Positions 1 to 6,956 of a stretch of 64,000 nt of DNA are shown piece by piece. The first letter of the stretch is position 1; each line of letters starts with the position of its first letter. The notes beneath the pieces are model-generated. The model did no database searches, was not told where the DNA came from, and worked only from the letters and a program-made list of their open reading frames with translations. A program made the position numbers and the translations under genes. The DNA is from JANQRA01 sp035762545 (GTDB lineage Bacteria; Actinomycetota; Acidimicrobiia; Spongiisociales; ZC4RG35), in assembly GCA_035762545.1 (NCBI GenBank), contig DASTOM010000014.1:1-64000 (forward strand). Direction: 5' to 3'.

Positions 1-845
1 AGGGCGGTGTCGTCGCGGATGACAGCTTCGATCTCCACCCGATGGATGTCTTCGACATCGTCTCGAACAGCGAGCAAGGCCGCCCTGAAGCTCTTGTCGT
101 ACTGGGAGCGCCACTCCTCGATGTTGCGACGCAGCTCTCGCTCCTGGCGTCTTGCGAGATAGCGGGACTGGGCGGGGTCGTCAGCGCCCATCCGGATGGC
201 GTGGAACGTCTGAAGCACCGAGTCGTGGAGCTTGTTCACCATGGTGACTCGTGCCTCGTGGGCTGCTACTGCTTCCCGTTCCGCCGCCAGCGCTCCTTCG
301 GCGGCTTGCCGAGCGATGTCGTAGTCGCGGAGACGGTCGAACGTCCACCCGACGATGGCGGCGACTATGAAGAAGATGATGCTCCCTGCGGCACGCACCG
401 CCCCGAGGTCGGCGATGACGTGGACCGCGAACTGCTCCGCAGCGAGCAGCACTGCAGCGATCAGGGAACCAGGAAGACCACCCCATAGGGCACCCACGAA
501 GACGTAGGAGAGGGGGAGCCCGCCGTGATACAGCTCATCCGCCCCTGAGGCGACAGAGGCCGCGCCGATGGCGAGCATGACGATTGTGTCGAACACGAAC
601 CAGACCGGCCCCGACAGCTGCACCGGTCGTTTTCGCGCCATGTACCAGGTGAGTGCGGTCCAAACAGTGGCCAATCCGACGGTGGCGTAGACGATCCAGA
701 TCCTCGGTGGCGGGTCGGAGAGGACCGTGACGACGACCAGGAGCATCATCCAGATCCATCCGAGGAATCTGAACACCACGACCATGCGGCGGAGCGTCGC
801 CTCGAGCTCCGGACTCCCGCGATGGCTGAAACTCGCTACCGCCAT
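1..845 (-). CDS. NarL-type sensor histidine kinase, N-terminal part (C-terminus beyond left edge)
   Basis: One open frame runs from an ATG at 845 to the window edge (about 281 codons). The first ~165 residues hold about five hydrophobic membrane segments. A charged helix follows, then KLHDSVLQTFHAIR, which is the HisKA_3 dimerisation/phosphoacceptor motif, placing the phosphorylated His at about residue 207. The HATPase_c domain must lie to the left of the window. Kinases with the HDSVLQ motif normally phosphorylate a NarL/LuxR-type response regulator, which is not visible here. The membrane part suggests an envelope signal; the ligand is unknown. The ATG was chosen because it is the first start after the non-coding hairpin region. 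Confidence 0.85.
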   Translation of the reverse strand, partial: MAVASFSHRGSPELEATLRRMVVVFRFLGWIWMMLLVVVTVLSDPPPRIWIVYATVGLATVWTALTWYMARKRPVQLSGPVWFVFDTIVMLAIGAASVASGADELYHGGLPLSYVFVGALWGGLPGSLIAAVLLAAEQFAVHVIADLGAVRAAGSIIFFIVAAIVGWTFDRLRDYDIARQAAEGALAAEREAVAAHEARVTMVNKLHDSVLQTFHAIRMGADDPAQSRYLARRQERELRRNIEEWRSQYDKSFRAALLAVRDDVEDIHRVEIEAVIRDDTA

Positions 846-1049
846 CGGCGGGAAGTTAGCTGACACCCTGTCTATCTGTTCCTGAGAACGGGCCTGGAGG
901 GCCGCTGATGCAGCCCTCCAGGTGAGGTCCCCATTGTCGCTCCGAGGGACATTGTGCGAATCCGATAGTCCCTCTTGATATCCATCATGTAGACCGGTCG
1001 GCCACCTGTATATGGGGAATGTCCCCGATATCCGTGACGAGTCCTCACG

Positions 1050-1168
1050 TCGAACCTGCACGCCGTCTCGCTCTGCGGGACATGGTGCAGGTTCGAGGTG
1101 ATCGAGTCGCAAGCGCTTTGTTCGAACCTGCAGGCGGTCTCGCTCTGCGGGACGTGGTGCAGGCTCGA
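1050..1168. repeat. Pair of 47-bp hairpin repeats in 72-bp register
   Basis: Copies lie at 1050-1096 and 1122-1168, separated by a 25-bp spacer. Each has 11-bp outer arms of the type TCGAACCTGCA/TGCAGGTTCGA (one change in copy 2) and an inner GTCTCGC-TCT-GCGGGAC stem. The same 47-bp element occurs again as a pair with the same 72-bp period at 19739 and 19811. The 409 bases between 846 and 1254 hold this pair and no credible gene; the open frames there are shadows that run through the repeats. Confidence 0.85.
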
Positions 1169-1254
1169 TGGGAGAGACCATTGACGGGCAACGGCCACCG
1201 TAAGCCGGCGGCCGTTGCAGCGTTCGGGATTTCCCTTAGCGGGTCCCGGTCGTT

Positions 1255-1575
1255 TCAGAAAACCTGGATCGATGCCAGCGCGGTCATCGTGATCGCCGTC
1301 AGGGTGACTAGACGGCCCGCCGAGGGGATCCGAGCGGCCCGGACCGACAATGCGGCCACGCCCACCCCGAACACCACGAGAAGCCAGGATCCTGTGGGGG
1401 CGATTGCGGCAAATGTGAGGATCAGGGTGCCGAGCACCATCCCACCGGCAGCGATGGCCACTCTCGCGGCCTTGCCGAGTGGGCGGGTTGCCCAAGCTCT
1501 CATCACGGGTGCCGAAGCTGTCATCACCGTTCTGTCGGTATGGGTGCTGGATTCCTTGAGGGTCGCCAGACCCAT
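1255..1575 (-). CDS. Small membrane protein of unknown function
   Basis: A 106-residue frame with three hydrophobic stretches (about residues 38-55, 62-75 and 88-104) and a basic N-terminus, consistent with a small integral membrane protein. No family is recognised with certainty; it loosely resembles short DUF2892-like proteins. It lies 74 bp downstream of the S9 peptidase gene on the same strand, so it may be the last gene of that transcript. The start could be the ATG at 1575 or an internal ATG about 17 codons later. No strong ribosome site decides. Length and lack of motifs keep confidence low. Confidence 0.4.
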   Translation of the reverse strand: MGLATLKESSTHTDRTVMTASAPVMRAWATRPLGKAARVAIAAGGMVLGTLILTFAAIAPTGSWLLVVFGVGVAALSVRAARIPSAGRLVTLTAITMTALASIQVF

Positions 1576-1649
1576 CTCGAGACGGTCAGACGGGACCGGG
1601 CCAGCGACGGGAAGCCCTTTGCCCCGTCACCCCAAGACAGGCGATCAGC

Positions 1650-3467
1650 TCACATCAGATGCCAGTCGAGGAATCTCTCGAGGCGTTTGTAGAAGTCGAT
1701 CTGTGATTCCCGCCGCAAGAAGCCGTGACCCTCCTCGGGGTACGTCACGTACTCGTATTGTTTGTCGAGCCTCTTCAGTGCGGCGACGAGTTCCTCTGCC
1801 TGCTTGACGTGCACTCTGGCGTCTTTCTCTCCGTGTGCGATGAGGATCGGCCGATCGATGCGATCGATCTCGTGGATCGGCGATCCGGCCCGATATGCGG
1901 CGCGGTTGTCCGAGGGGTGTCCCATCATCCTCTCCAGGTCGTCAACGCCGGCGCGGTCCCCCTGGGCCCACGATGTCAGGATGTCGCAGTCGCCGTACTT
2001 GGCAACCCCACATGCGAATGGGTTGTTCGGGTGGACCAGGGCAGTGAGTGCCATATAGCTGCCGTAGCTGGCGCCGAAGATGGCGATTCGCTCACCGTCC
2101 ACCCAGTCGAGGCCTCGGAGATAGTGAGCGGCGGCGATGCAGTCACCGGTGTCACCGACGCCCCAGTCGTCATGGTTGGCCCGCTCGAAGGTGAGACCGT
2201 ATGTGGTGGAGCCCCGGAAGTTGAGTGCCAGCCAGGCGTAACCCTTGTCGATGAAGTATTGGGCGTGCCCGTCCCACTCGTCGCCGTAGACCGAGGTGGG
2301 GCCACCGTGCGGGTACACGACCGCCGGCACCGGCTTCGAGGTGTCGTCCGGCCGGAACAGGAAGGCCTCGATCTCCAGGCCGCCGGGTCCGGCGAAGGTG
2401 ATCCGCTCGAAGCTGCGATGAGGTGCCGCCGAAACTGCCGCGGTCGCTCCGTCGTAGAGATCTGTCTCGCCGTCATTCGCCACCAGCACCAGCCGGGGAG
2501 CCCGGTCGTGTGACTCGTGGATCGCCACCACGGCATCGTTTGCCCAGACCGGGGTCTGCCAGAACCCTCCGCTGGCCAGCGTCCGCGAGGCTCCATCGCT
2601 TGAGATCACGACCAGATCGGCCTGGCCATGCCTGGTGCGGGTTGCGACGAGGCTCGATCCGTTGTGATTCCAGCTCAGATCGCCGAAGTCGGCGTCGTCC
2701 TTGGCGAGCACGACGTGGTCGCTGCCGTCGAGATCGCTCACGTACACGGCCCGCCACTCACCATCTTCGAGGATGTACGCGACTTTGTGACCGCTGATCG
2801 CCGCGTCGAGAGCGCGGCGGTCCGGATGCCCGGCCACTGTGTCCCAGCTGCCACCGGGGACGGCTACGACGACATCGGCTCGGCTGAAGTCGTCACGAGG
2901 CCAGAACGTGGCGACCACCCTCCCATCGTCGGCCACGCTGACCTGGCCGACGTCGCCTCCCGTGGGTCCGAAGGGTTGGGGCCACGGGTCCGCCACCGCC
3001 ACGACTGCGAGACGGGTGGTCCGTTTCCGCTCGACCACCACCACCAGTCGCTCGTCGTCGAGCCAGGCTCCCAACGAGACATCGGGAATGCGGTGGGGTG
3101 GACCACCGTCCGCGTCCACCACATAAGTGTGGTCTCCTGAGGTGTAGGCGATCCGGCTGCCGTCAGGCGACCAGAGCGGGCCGGAGTCCTCCCAGTAGCT
3201 GGCCAGCACACGGTTCGTGGTCAACCTGGTTGCCTGACCTCCGGTGATGTCGACCGTGTAGATGTCGGAGGTGCCCGCCGAGGACAGGACGAATGCAACC
3301 GATGAGCCGTCTGGTGCTATCGAAGGGTGGTGGGGACGCTCCGTGGCGTAGACCGAGTCGAGACGCCAGTGTGGAGGCAACAGAAAGTCAGGCCGAACTT
3401 GACTCGGCACACCGCCAATTTCATCCCGACCCAGCCATGGTGTCGACCCCATCGACGTCGCCTCCAT
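1650..3467 (-). CDS. S9-family prolyl oligopeptidase / acylaminoacyl peptidase
   Basis: A 605-residue serine peptidase. Roughly residues 40-340 form a PD40-like beta-propeller with repeated blades such as SPDGSRIAY and WNHNGSSLVATR. The C-terminal alpha/beta-hydrolase has the nucleophile elbow GASYGSYMAL (near 465), an acid in HGEKDARV (near 550) and the His in PEEGHGF (near 580). Family members hydrolyse short oligopeptides or acylated N-terminal residues. No signal peptide is visible, so it is probably cytoplasmic. The first ATG at 3467 overlaps the deacetylase gene by 47 nt; an ATG at 3452 and a TTG nearer the stop of that gene are alternatives. It is the third gene of an aminotransferase-deacetylase-peptidase run. 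Confidence 0.88.
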   Translation of the reverse strand: MEATSMGSTPWLGRDEIGGVPSQVRPDFLLPPHWRLDSVYATERPHHPSIAPDGSSVAFVLSSAGTSDIYTVDITGGQATRLTTNRVLASYWEDSGPLWSPDGSRIAYTSGDHTYVVDADGGPPHRIPDVSLGAWLDDERLVVVVERKRTTRLAVVAVADPWPQPFGPTGGDVGQVSVADDGRVVATFWPRDDFSRADVVVAVPGGSWDTVAGHPDRRALDAAISGHKVAYILEDGEWRAVYVSDLDGSDHVVLAKDDADFGDLSWNHNGSSLVATRTRHGQADLVVISSDGASRTLASGGFWQTPVWANDAVVAIHESHDRAPRLVLVANDGETDLYDGATAAVSAAPHRSFERITFAGPGGLEIEAFLFRPDDTSKPVPAVVYPHGGPTSVYGDEWDGHAQYFIDKGYAWLALNFRGSTTYGLTFERANHDDWGVGDTGDCIAAAHYLRGLDWVDGERIAIFGASYGSYMALTALVHPNNPFACGVAKYGDCDILTSWAQGDRAGVDDLERMMGHPSDNRAAYRAGSPIHEIDRIDRPILIAHGEKDARVHVKQAEELVAALKRLDKQYEYVTYPEEGHGFLRRESQIDFYKRLERFLDWHLM

Positions 3468-4524
3468 CCACGGAGAATCGGGCCAAGATAGCGGTCACAT
3501 CCTCTCTCAGGGCCAACAGGTGGTAGCCCCCTTCTTGGACCAGGATGGTTGGTCTGTCGAGGTCGACGAGGACCTGTCCCGCCCTGGCGAAACCACTATT
3601 CGTGACCTGGAGCGGAGATTCAGGATCGGCGGCTCCAGCGTCCACGCCGAGGGAGACGACCAGTGTCTCGCAACCAGCGGCCTCGACCATTTCGGCCGCT
3701 GTCTCGACTGCCGCCACGAAACCTTCGTCCCCGGTACCTGGCGCCAAAGGCAGGTTTCGATTCCATCCCGAGCCCGCACCCGAACCGGTCTCGTCGGCAA
3801 ACCCGCACCAGTGGGGGAACCAGCCTTCACCCGGGTCGACGTGGACCGACGTGTACAGAACGTCATCCCGTTCGTAGAAGATCTGCTGCGTCCCATTCCC
3901 GTGGTGGGCGTCGATGTCGACGATCCCGACCCGAGCCCCGGTCTCCGCGGCGAGGTGGTGTGCGGCCACGGCGGTGTTGTTCAGATAGCAGGATCCGCCG
4001 AAATAGTCAGTCCCGGCGTGGTGGCCGGGCGGCCGGACCGCGGCGTAGGCATGGCCGACTCCTGCCAGCACCTGGTCGGCGGCGGTCAGCGCCGCGTCCA
4101 CCGCGTACCTGATGCCGCGGTAGGAGTTGGGTCCGAGGACGGTACAGGTGTCCATGCAGTACACACCGGCCATCGCCGTGCGACTTCTGGGGAGACGATT
4201 GGGGACGTGTCCGAACGCTCCGGGGTGCCGAAAGGCATAGGCGACGACACGGTCCTGTCCCGGGTCGATCGGATAACCAGCCTTCACCCATTCGTCGTGA
4301 GCGGTGGCGAGATAGTCGAGCATCCCGGCGTCGTGCACCGCGGTGATTGCCTCGTCACCGTGGCTGATGGGTTGGACGATCGGGAGCGACAGGCCGTCGA
4401 TCGCCGCCTTCATGGCATCCGCTCGCTCCGGGCCTTCGTCGCCGTCGATCCTGACCCCGATCCAGACCTCGCCGTCGGGGTCGTGTGCGCGCGCCTGGTC
4501 AGACCACACCGCGACCAGAGTCAC
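3421..4524 (-). CDS. Histone-deacetylase-family amidohydrolase (acetylpolyamine amidohydrolase type)
   Basis: With a GTG start at 4524 the product has 367 residues and carries the full HDAC/AphA signature: RPPGHHA with the paired active-site His, GGSCYLNN, the metal site DIDAHHGNGTQ, SLGVDA with a second metal Asp, and QEGGYH with the transition-state Tyr. Bacterial relatives remove acetyl groups from N-acetylpolyamines or similar amides using Zn. The frame stays open far upstream, but that part is antisense-like to nothing and overlaps the aminotransferase. The GTG forms a GTGA overlap with the aminotransferase stop, implying translational coupling. Pairing with an omega-type aminotransferase fits acetylpolyamine or acetylated diamine breakdown (inference). 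Confidence 0.88.
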   Translation of the reverse strand: MTLVAVWSDQARAHDPDGEVWIGVRIDGDEGPERADAMKAAIDGLSLPIVQPISHGDEAITAVHDAGMLDYLATAHDEWVKAGYPIDPGQDRVVAYAFRHPGAFGHVPNRLPRSRTAMAGVYCMDTCTVLGPNSYRGIRYAVDAALTAADQVLAGVGHAYAAVRPPGHHAGTDYFGGSCYLNNTAVAAHHLAAETGARVGIVDIDAHHGNGTQQIFYERDDVLYTSVHVDPGEGWFPHWCGFADETGSGAGSGWNRNLPLAPGTGDEGFVAAVETAAEMVEAAGCETLVVSLGVDAGAADPESPLQVTNSGFARAGQVLVDLDRPTILVQEGGYHLLALREDVTAILARFSVDGGDVDGVDTMAGSG

Positions 4525-5825
4525 GTGAGTCCTGCCAACGCCTTGGCCAGCCGGTCGGCAAGCATCTCGATCTCCTCTTCCCTGATGATCAATGGTGGCC
4601 CCACCATCACCAGGTCTCCCAGGCCGTTGCCGGCCACCCCGGTCGATGGGTAGAGGAGAAGACCTACGTCCTTGGCCAGGGCGGTGAGACGGGCGGCTGC
4701 CCTCTCCTCGGCGGGGAACGGCTCCCCGGTGTCGCGATCTGCAACCAGTTCGATCGCCCATAGGAGACCGATGCCGCGAACATCGCCGACGGCCGGATGT
4801 TCGGCGGTTGCATCGCGGAGTGCGGTCTCGAGGGTCGGGCCGAGACGCCGGGCCCGCTCCACCAGTCCCAGCTGTTCCATCCGCTTGATGACGGCTGCAC
4901 CCGCGGCGCATCCGACAATGTGATGCGAGTATGTGAATCCGTGCACGAAACCGCCGCTCTCGAGGGCTTCGGTGACTTTCCCTGAGAGGGCGCAGACTCC
5001 GAGTGGCCAGTATCCGCTGGAGGCCCCCTTCGCCATCGTCATGATGTCCGGCACCAGCCCGAAATGCTCCGAGGCGAACCACTCGCCCGTGCGGCCGAAT
5101 CCGGTCATCACCTCGTCGGCGATCAGGAGGACACCGTGCTTGCGGCAGACCCCGGTGATCGCGTCCCAGTAGTCATCGGGGGGCACTGCTGCTCCGCTGG
5201 CCGCTCCGCCAACTGGTTCGGCTATGAACGCCGCCACCCGATGCGACCCGAACCTTTGGATCTCGGCTTCCAGCATCGCGGCGTGCCAGGCGGCGCATCC
5301 CCGAGGGTGACCGGGGTTGGGGCAGCGATACTCCAGCACTCCTGGTGCCCGACCGGCGTGTCCCAGCCACGGCTCGTATGGGGCGCGGAGTGAGTCGCGA
5401 CCGGACACGTCCAAGGCTCCGCGGGTGTTGCCGTGATACGACAACTCGCGTCCGATGATGACTGACCTCTCAGGTTGCCCGTTGGCGAGATGGAAGGCGC
5501 GGGCTGCCTTGAGCGCGGTCTCGACTGCCTCGGAGCCTCCGGCGACTGGATAGACGCTCGGGGTGTCCATGGGCAAACGCTCCACCAGGAGGTCGGCATA
5601 TCTCTCCGACACCTCCGAGGTGAAGGCCGTCGGGTGGGCATAGGAGATCGAGTCGAGTTGCTTCCTGATGGCAGTGGTCACCCGGGAGTCGTCGTGCCCG
5701 ATGTTGACGACGAGGGCGCCCGATGCTCCGTCGAGATACTGATTCCCGTTGGTATCGGTCACCCAGCATCCGTGGGCCCGCTCCACGGCGGGGAGTCCGG
5801 AACCGCGACCGAAGAGCGAGTTCAT
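4521..5825 (-). CDS. Class III pyridoxal-phosphate aminotransferase
   Basis: Fold type I, subgroup II aminotransferase of about 434 residues. Recognisable parts are the N-terminal WVTDTNGNQYLDGASG, the substrate-loop GGSEAVETALK, the PLP-Asp motif LLIADEVMTGFGRTG, and the Schiff-base Lys in MAKGASSGYWPLG. Relatives use omega-amines (putrescine, beta-alanine, GABA or similar) with pyruvate or 2-oxoglutarate; the substrate cannot be read from sequence. The ATG at 5825 gives the usual N-terminus (MNSLFGRG). Starts at 5873 (ATG) or 5876 (GTG) are possible but would overlap the divergent peptidase start at 5867. It is the first gene of the run leading into the deacetylase. Confidence 0.88.
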   Translation of the reverse strand: MNSLFGRGSGLPAVERAHGCWVTDTNGNQYLDGASGALVVNIGHDDSRVTTAIRKQLDSISYAHPTAFTSEVSERYADLLVERLPMDTPSVYPVAGGSEAVETALKAARAFHLANGQPERSVIIGRELSYHGNTRGALDVSGRDSLRAPYEPWLGHAGRAPGVLEYRCPNPGHPRGCAAWHAAMLEAEIQRFGSHRVAAFIAEPVGGAASGAAVPPDDYWDAITGVCRKHGVLLIADEVMTGFGRTGEWFASEHFGLVPDIMTMAKGASSGYWPLGVCALSGKVTEALESGGFVHGFTYSHHIVGCAAGAAVIKRMEQLGLVERARRLGPTLETALRDATAEHPAVGDVRGIGLLWAIELVADRDTGEPFPAEERAAARLTALAKDVGLLLYPSTGVAGNGLGDLVMVGPPLIIREEEIEMLADRLAKALAGLT

Positions 5826-5866
5826 GATGCGCGGCACGGTACTCCGGTGGGTAGCTTCCGATCGCG

Positions 5867-6913
5867 GTGACATCACGACTCAGAGACCTTGGCATCGAGA
5901 TCGGGAACCTCCCGACAGGAGCCCTCAACGCAATCACAGACGTTCCCGGGGTGCGTGTCGGCCATTCCACCATGATCAGAGACGAGCCAACCGTTGCCAG
6001 GACCGGGGTGACCATGATCGTTCCTCGCGACGGGGACATCTGGGGCAACTATGCGTTCGCCGCGTGGCACAACCTCAGCGGCAACGGCGAGATGACCGGT
6101 CTTCCCTGGATCGAGGAGACGGGTCTTGTCGGTTCACCAATCGGTATCACGAACACTCACCAGGTTGGGATGGTGCGGGACTTCCTGGTGAAGGCAGGGG
6201 TCGAATCCGGAGTGGATCAGGCTTTCCATCTCCCGGTGGTCGGCGAGACCTGGGATGGGTGGCTCAGTGACATCAACTCGTTTCCCCTCACCGAGGAAAA
6301 TGCCCGCGAGGCGTACGAGTCGGCAGCTGGAGGGCCCGTTGCCGAGGGATGCGTCGGAGGTGGCACGGGGATGATCTGTCACACCTTCAAGGGTGGGATC
6401 GGAACTTCGTCCCGGGTCGTGGGCGATCACACGGTGGGCGTGCTGGTCCAGGCCAACTACGGCCGGCGGGTGGATTTAAGAGTCGACGGATTCCCAATAG
6501 GCGCGCACATCAGCACCGACGAGGTCCCATCGGCATGGAAGGAGCCTCCGAACGGTGGATCGATCATCGTCATCGCCGCCACCGACGCCCCTCTACTGCC
6601 GGTTCAGTGCCACAGGTTGGCGAAGCGGCTCACCGTTGGTCTGGGCCGGGTGGGTGGATACGGCCACAACTCCTCCGGCGACATCTTCCTGGCGTTCTCC
6701 ACCGGCAACGATCTACCGGCTGACGGTGAGCCCTGGACTGTCACCAGCCACCCGAACGAGCGAATGGACGACCTCTTCCATGCCGCCGCCGACGCCACGG
6801 AGGAGTCCATCCTCAACGCCCTGTGCGCCGCCGAGACCATGACCGGCCAGAAAGGAAGAACGGCCCACGCCTTGCCCCTGGACCGGGTGCAGGAACTCGT
6901 TCTGGGCGCATAA
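5867..6913 (+). CDS. P1/DmpA-family (S58) aminopeptidase
   Basis: A 348-residue member of the DmpA/BapA family of self-cleaving N-terminal nucleophile peptidases. The N-terminus RLRDLGIEIGNLPTGALNAI and PGVRVGH are diagnostic. GHNSSGDIFLAFST holds the processing site and nucleophilic Ser (about residue 268), where the precursor is normally cut into alpha and beta chains. Known members release N-terminal residues, some acting on D-amino or beta-amino acid peptides. The start is GTG. It is divergent from the aminotransferase, with starts only about 40 bp apart, so the two share a promoter region. Its last codons form the left arm of a large inverted repeat. Confidence 0.88.
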   Translation: MTSRLRDLGIEIGNLPTGALNAITDVPGVRVGHSTMIRDEPTVARTGVTMIVPRDGDIWGNYAFAAWHNLSGNGEMTGLPWIEETGLVGSPIGITNTHQVGMVRDFLVKAGVESGVDQAFHLPVVGETWDGWLSDINSFPLTEENAREAYESAAGGPVAEGCVGGGTGMICHTFKGGIGTSSRVVGDHTVGVLVQANYGRRVDLRVDGFPIGAHISTDEVPSAWKEPPNGGSIIVIAATDAPLLPVQCHRLAKRLTVGLGRVGGYGHNSSGDIFLAFSTGNDLPADGEPWTVTSHPNERMDDLFHAAADATEESILNALCAAETMTGQKGRTAHALPLDRVQELVLGA

Positions 6914-6949
6914 AACCGCCGGAAACAGGGGGTTTATGCGCCCAGAACG
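6898..6949. terminator. Large inverted repeat between convergent genes
   Basis: Perfect 17-bp arms CGTTCTGGGCGCATAAA (6898-6914) and its reverse complement (6933-6949) flank an 18-nt loop. The left arm contains the last codons and the TAA stop of the P1 peptidase gene. The right arm lies 8 bp before the stop of the convergent SARP-type gene. Position and symmetry fit a bidirectional terminator. There is no T-tract beyond the ttta inside the arm. Confidence 0.75.
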
Positions 6950-6956
6950 TTCCTGC

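Noticed and set aside
1019..1807. 262-codon plus-strand open frame
   Set aside because: Runs through the hairpin pair and antisense to the small membrane protein and S9 peptidase gene; no SD, no protein-like pattern.
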